A DNA stretch of 64,000 nt, taken from assembly GCF_004115975.1 (NCBI RefSeq), contig NZ_SDDZ01000003.1, forward strand, positions 310,001 through 374,000, in the 5' to 3' direction. The notes under the pieces were generated by a model. That model ran no database searches, was not told where the DNA came from, and was given only the letters and a program-made list of their open reading frames with translations. The stretch is from Gelidibacter gilvus. GTDB taxonomy: Bacteria > Bacteroidota > Bacteroidia > Flavobacteriales > Flavobacteriaceae. This document shows, piece after piece, positions 62,820 through 64,000 of this stretch. Each line of letters opens with the position of its first letter. Within the stretch, counting starts at the first letter, position 1. The translations under genes and the position numbers were made by a program.

Positions 62820-63530
62820 ATGATTAAACAAAGTATATTTTTTATTTTATTTTTAACAGTATTTTTAACAGGAGCGATCGCACAGAACGCTATCAACCAA
62901 TTTGATAAGGACGGGGAACGCCATGGGTTTTGGAAGGTAAATTTTGATCAGACAGATCAACCACGGTATGAAGGTACTTTTCAACATGGTAAGGAAGTGG
63001 GACTGTTTAAATTCTATAAGTTGGATAATGCTAAGAGTGTTCTAAGCGCAACACGCGAATTTATTCCTAATAGTGATGATATTCTGGTGAAATTCTATTC
63101 CTCTAAAGGAAAGTTGATAAGTGAAGGGCGTATGACCAACAAGCTCTTTGTTGGCAAATGGGTGTACTATCATAATAAAACAAACGCCATCATGACCGTT
63201 GAACATTATAATGATAAAGGACAACTTGAAGGTGAAAAGTTCGTTTATTATCCTAATGGTCAAATGGCCGAACAATCTTATTATACCAATGGCAAAATAG
63301 AAGGTATTTCTAAAGTGTTTTCAGAAAAAGGTGTGCTCATAAAGGAATTTACCTATAAAGACGATATTCTTCACGGCATGTCCAAATACTATGATTCAGA
63401 CGGTAAAATGCTCGCGGAAGGCGCATATAGAGACGACCAAAAACACGGTATTTGGAAGTTTTATGAGAATGGTGTAATAACGGAAGAAAAGGACTTTACA
63501 GTGTATAGTAAAAACCCGATGAAACAGTAG
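62820..63530 (+). CDS. MORN/YwqK repeat secreted protein
   Basis: 236 residues with a signal peptide (SIFFILFLTVFLTGAIAQ). At least six MORN-variant units of about 22 residues: GERHGFWKVNFDQTDQPRYEG, GKLISEGRMTN, GQLEGEKFVYYPNGQ, GISKVFSEKGV, GMSKYYDSDGK and GIWKFYENG. Such proteins are labelled YwqK antitoxin-like, but nothing here suggests a toxin-antitoxin pair: there is no adjacent small toxin gene and the protein is exported. Likely a periplasmic or surface structural protein. Confidence 0.88.
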   Translation: MIKQSIFFILFLTVFLTGAIAQNAINQFDKDGERHGFWKVNFDQTDQPRYEGTFQHGKEVGLFKFYKLDNAKSVLSATREFIPNSDDILVKFYSSKGKLISEGRMTNKLFVGKWVYYHNKTNAIMTVEHYNDKGQLEGEKFVYYPNGQMAEQSYYTNGKIEGISKVFSEKGVLIKEFTYKDDILHGMSKYYDSDGKMLAEGAYRDDQKHGIWKFYENGVITEEKDFTVYSKNPMKQ

Positions 63531-63781
63531 GATTTAGTTGACAGTTTTCAGCCTGCCGGTAGCAATAAGGCATGTTTGGGGCGGGTTCTCAGTCTTAAGT
63601 ATTTCCACCTCGGTAAATGTAATGGCAGGTTTAGTATCTCTGTGAAACTCAATTTGTCTCCGCAAATCTTTGTCTTCAGTCACCTGTCATCCGTCAGGTT
63701 TCCAACTTCCTGCCCGACTCCGTCATTTAGGCGGGCAATTTCATTTTCTTCGCCATAATACTTTTTCTGCAATAAACTTTG

Positions 63782-64000
<219 letters not shown>

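Noticed and set aside
62820-63530. Toxin-antitoxin system suggested by the YwqK label
   Set aside because: The protein is exported, has MORN repeats and no toxin partner nearby.

Overview
The window is AT-rich, densely packed chromosomal DNA from a Bacteroidota member, almost certainly a marine-type Flavobacteriaceae. The evidence is a gliding-motility gene (gldI), many small lipoproteins with the local FxSCK or xxGCSSDDD style of lipobox, promoter boxes of the TAnnTTTG type instead of the sigma70 type, and the family-typical gene orders OstA-like/purA/fur/relA-spoT, ndk/nrnA/gldI/PPIase and parA/parB/DUF5683/dapB/lepB/WbqC/DUF6122. I see no rRNA, tRNA, CRISPR array, prophage or insertion sequence. 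Both window edges cut genes (an OstA-like gene on the left, mnmA on the right).

Layout. 0-5.4 kb, minus strand: OstA-like (partial), purA, a Fur-family regulator and relA/spoT. 6-13 kb: a lipoprotein, the radical-SAM/DUF4130 DNA-modification-or-repair pair, unrecognised genes, a TPR lipoprotein and an RlmI-like rRNA methyltransferase. 13-19.5 kb: a GH20 hexosaminidase lipoprotein and then an accessory-looking stretch of small orphan genes, direct hairpin repeats and a frameshifted remnant. 19.5-34 kb: glycosyltransferase, M48 protease, TrmH/SpoU methyltransferase, DUF6503 lipoprotein, two amidohydrolase-like proteins, DUF3810, the PepD dipeptidase, then PPIase/gldI/nrnA. 34-41 kb: ndk, cold-shock protein, penicillin acylase, DUF721, lipocalin-like lipoprotein and recF. 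41-47.6 kb, plus strand: TPR protein, ribH, two paralogous small membrane proteins, mutL, two rhomboids and an EEP nuclease. 47.7-53.4 kb, minus strand: the parAB-dapB-lepB cluster. 53.6-64 kb: SDR, M16 protease, pyrG, yidC, FAS1 lipoprotein, YwqK/MORN protein and the start of mnmA.

Most genes are housekeeping: nucleotide synthesis (purA, ndk, pyrG), stringent response, chromosome segregation and repair (parAB, recF, mutL), protein export and membrane insertion (lepB, yidC, rhomboids), and envelope folding and turnover (PPIases, GH20, M16, M48).

The unexplained structure lies mainly between genes. (1) Several intergenic gaps contain tandem or degenerate arrays with a strict 7-bp period, usually abutting the 3' end of a gene. 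(2) Two direct copies of a 53-bp hairpin element bracket one orphan gene at 16.5-17.2 kb, like a gene cassette. (3) Identical 25-bp two-fold palindromes flank the lipocalin-like gene. (4) A 72-bp-period duplication follows the M16 gene. (5) Putative TAnnTTTG promoter boxes overlap apparent TTG start codons at four genes, which I use to correct those starts. These are the parts of the window that deserve a second look.
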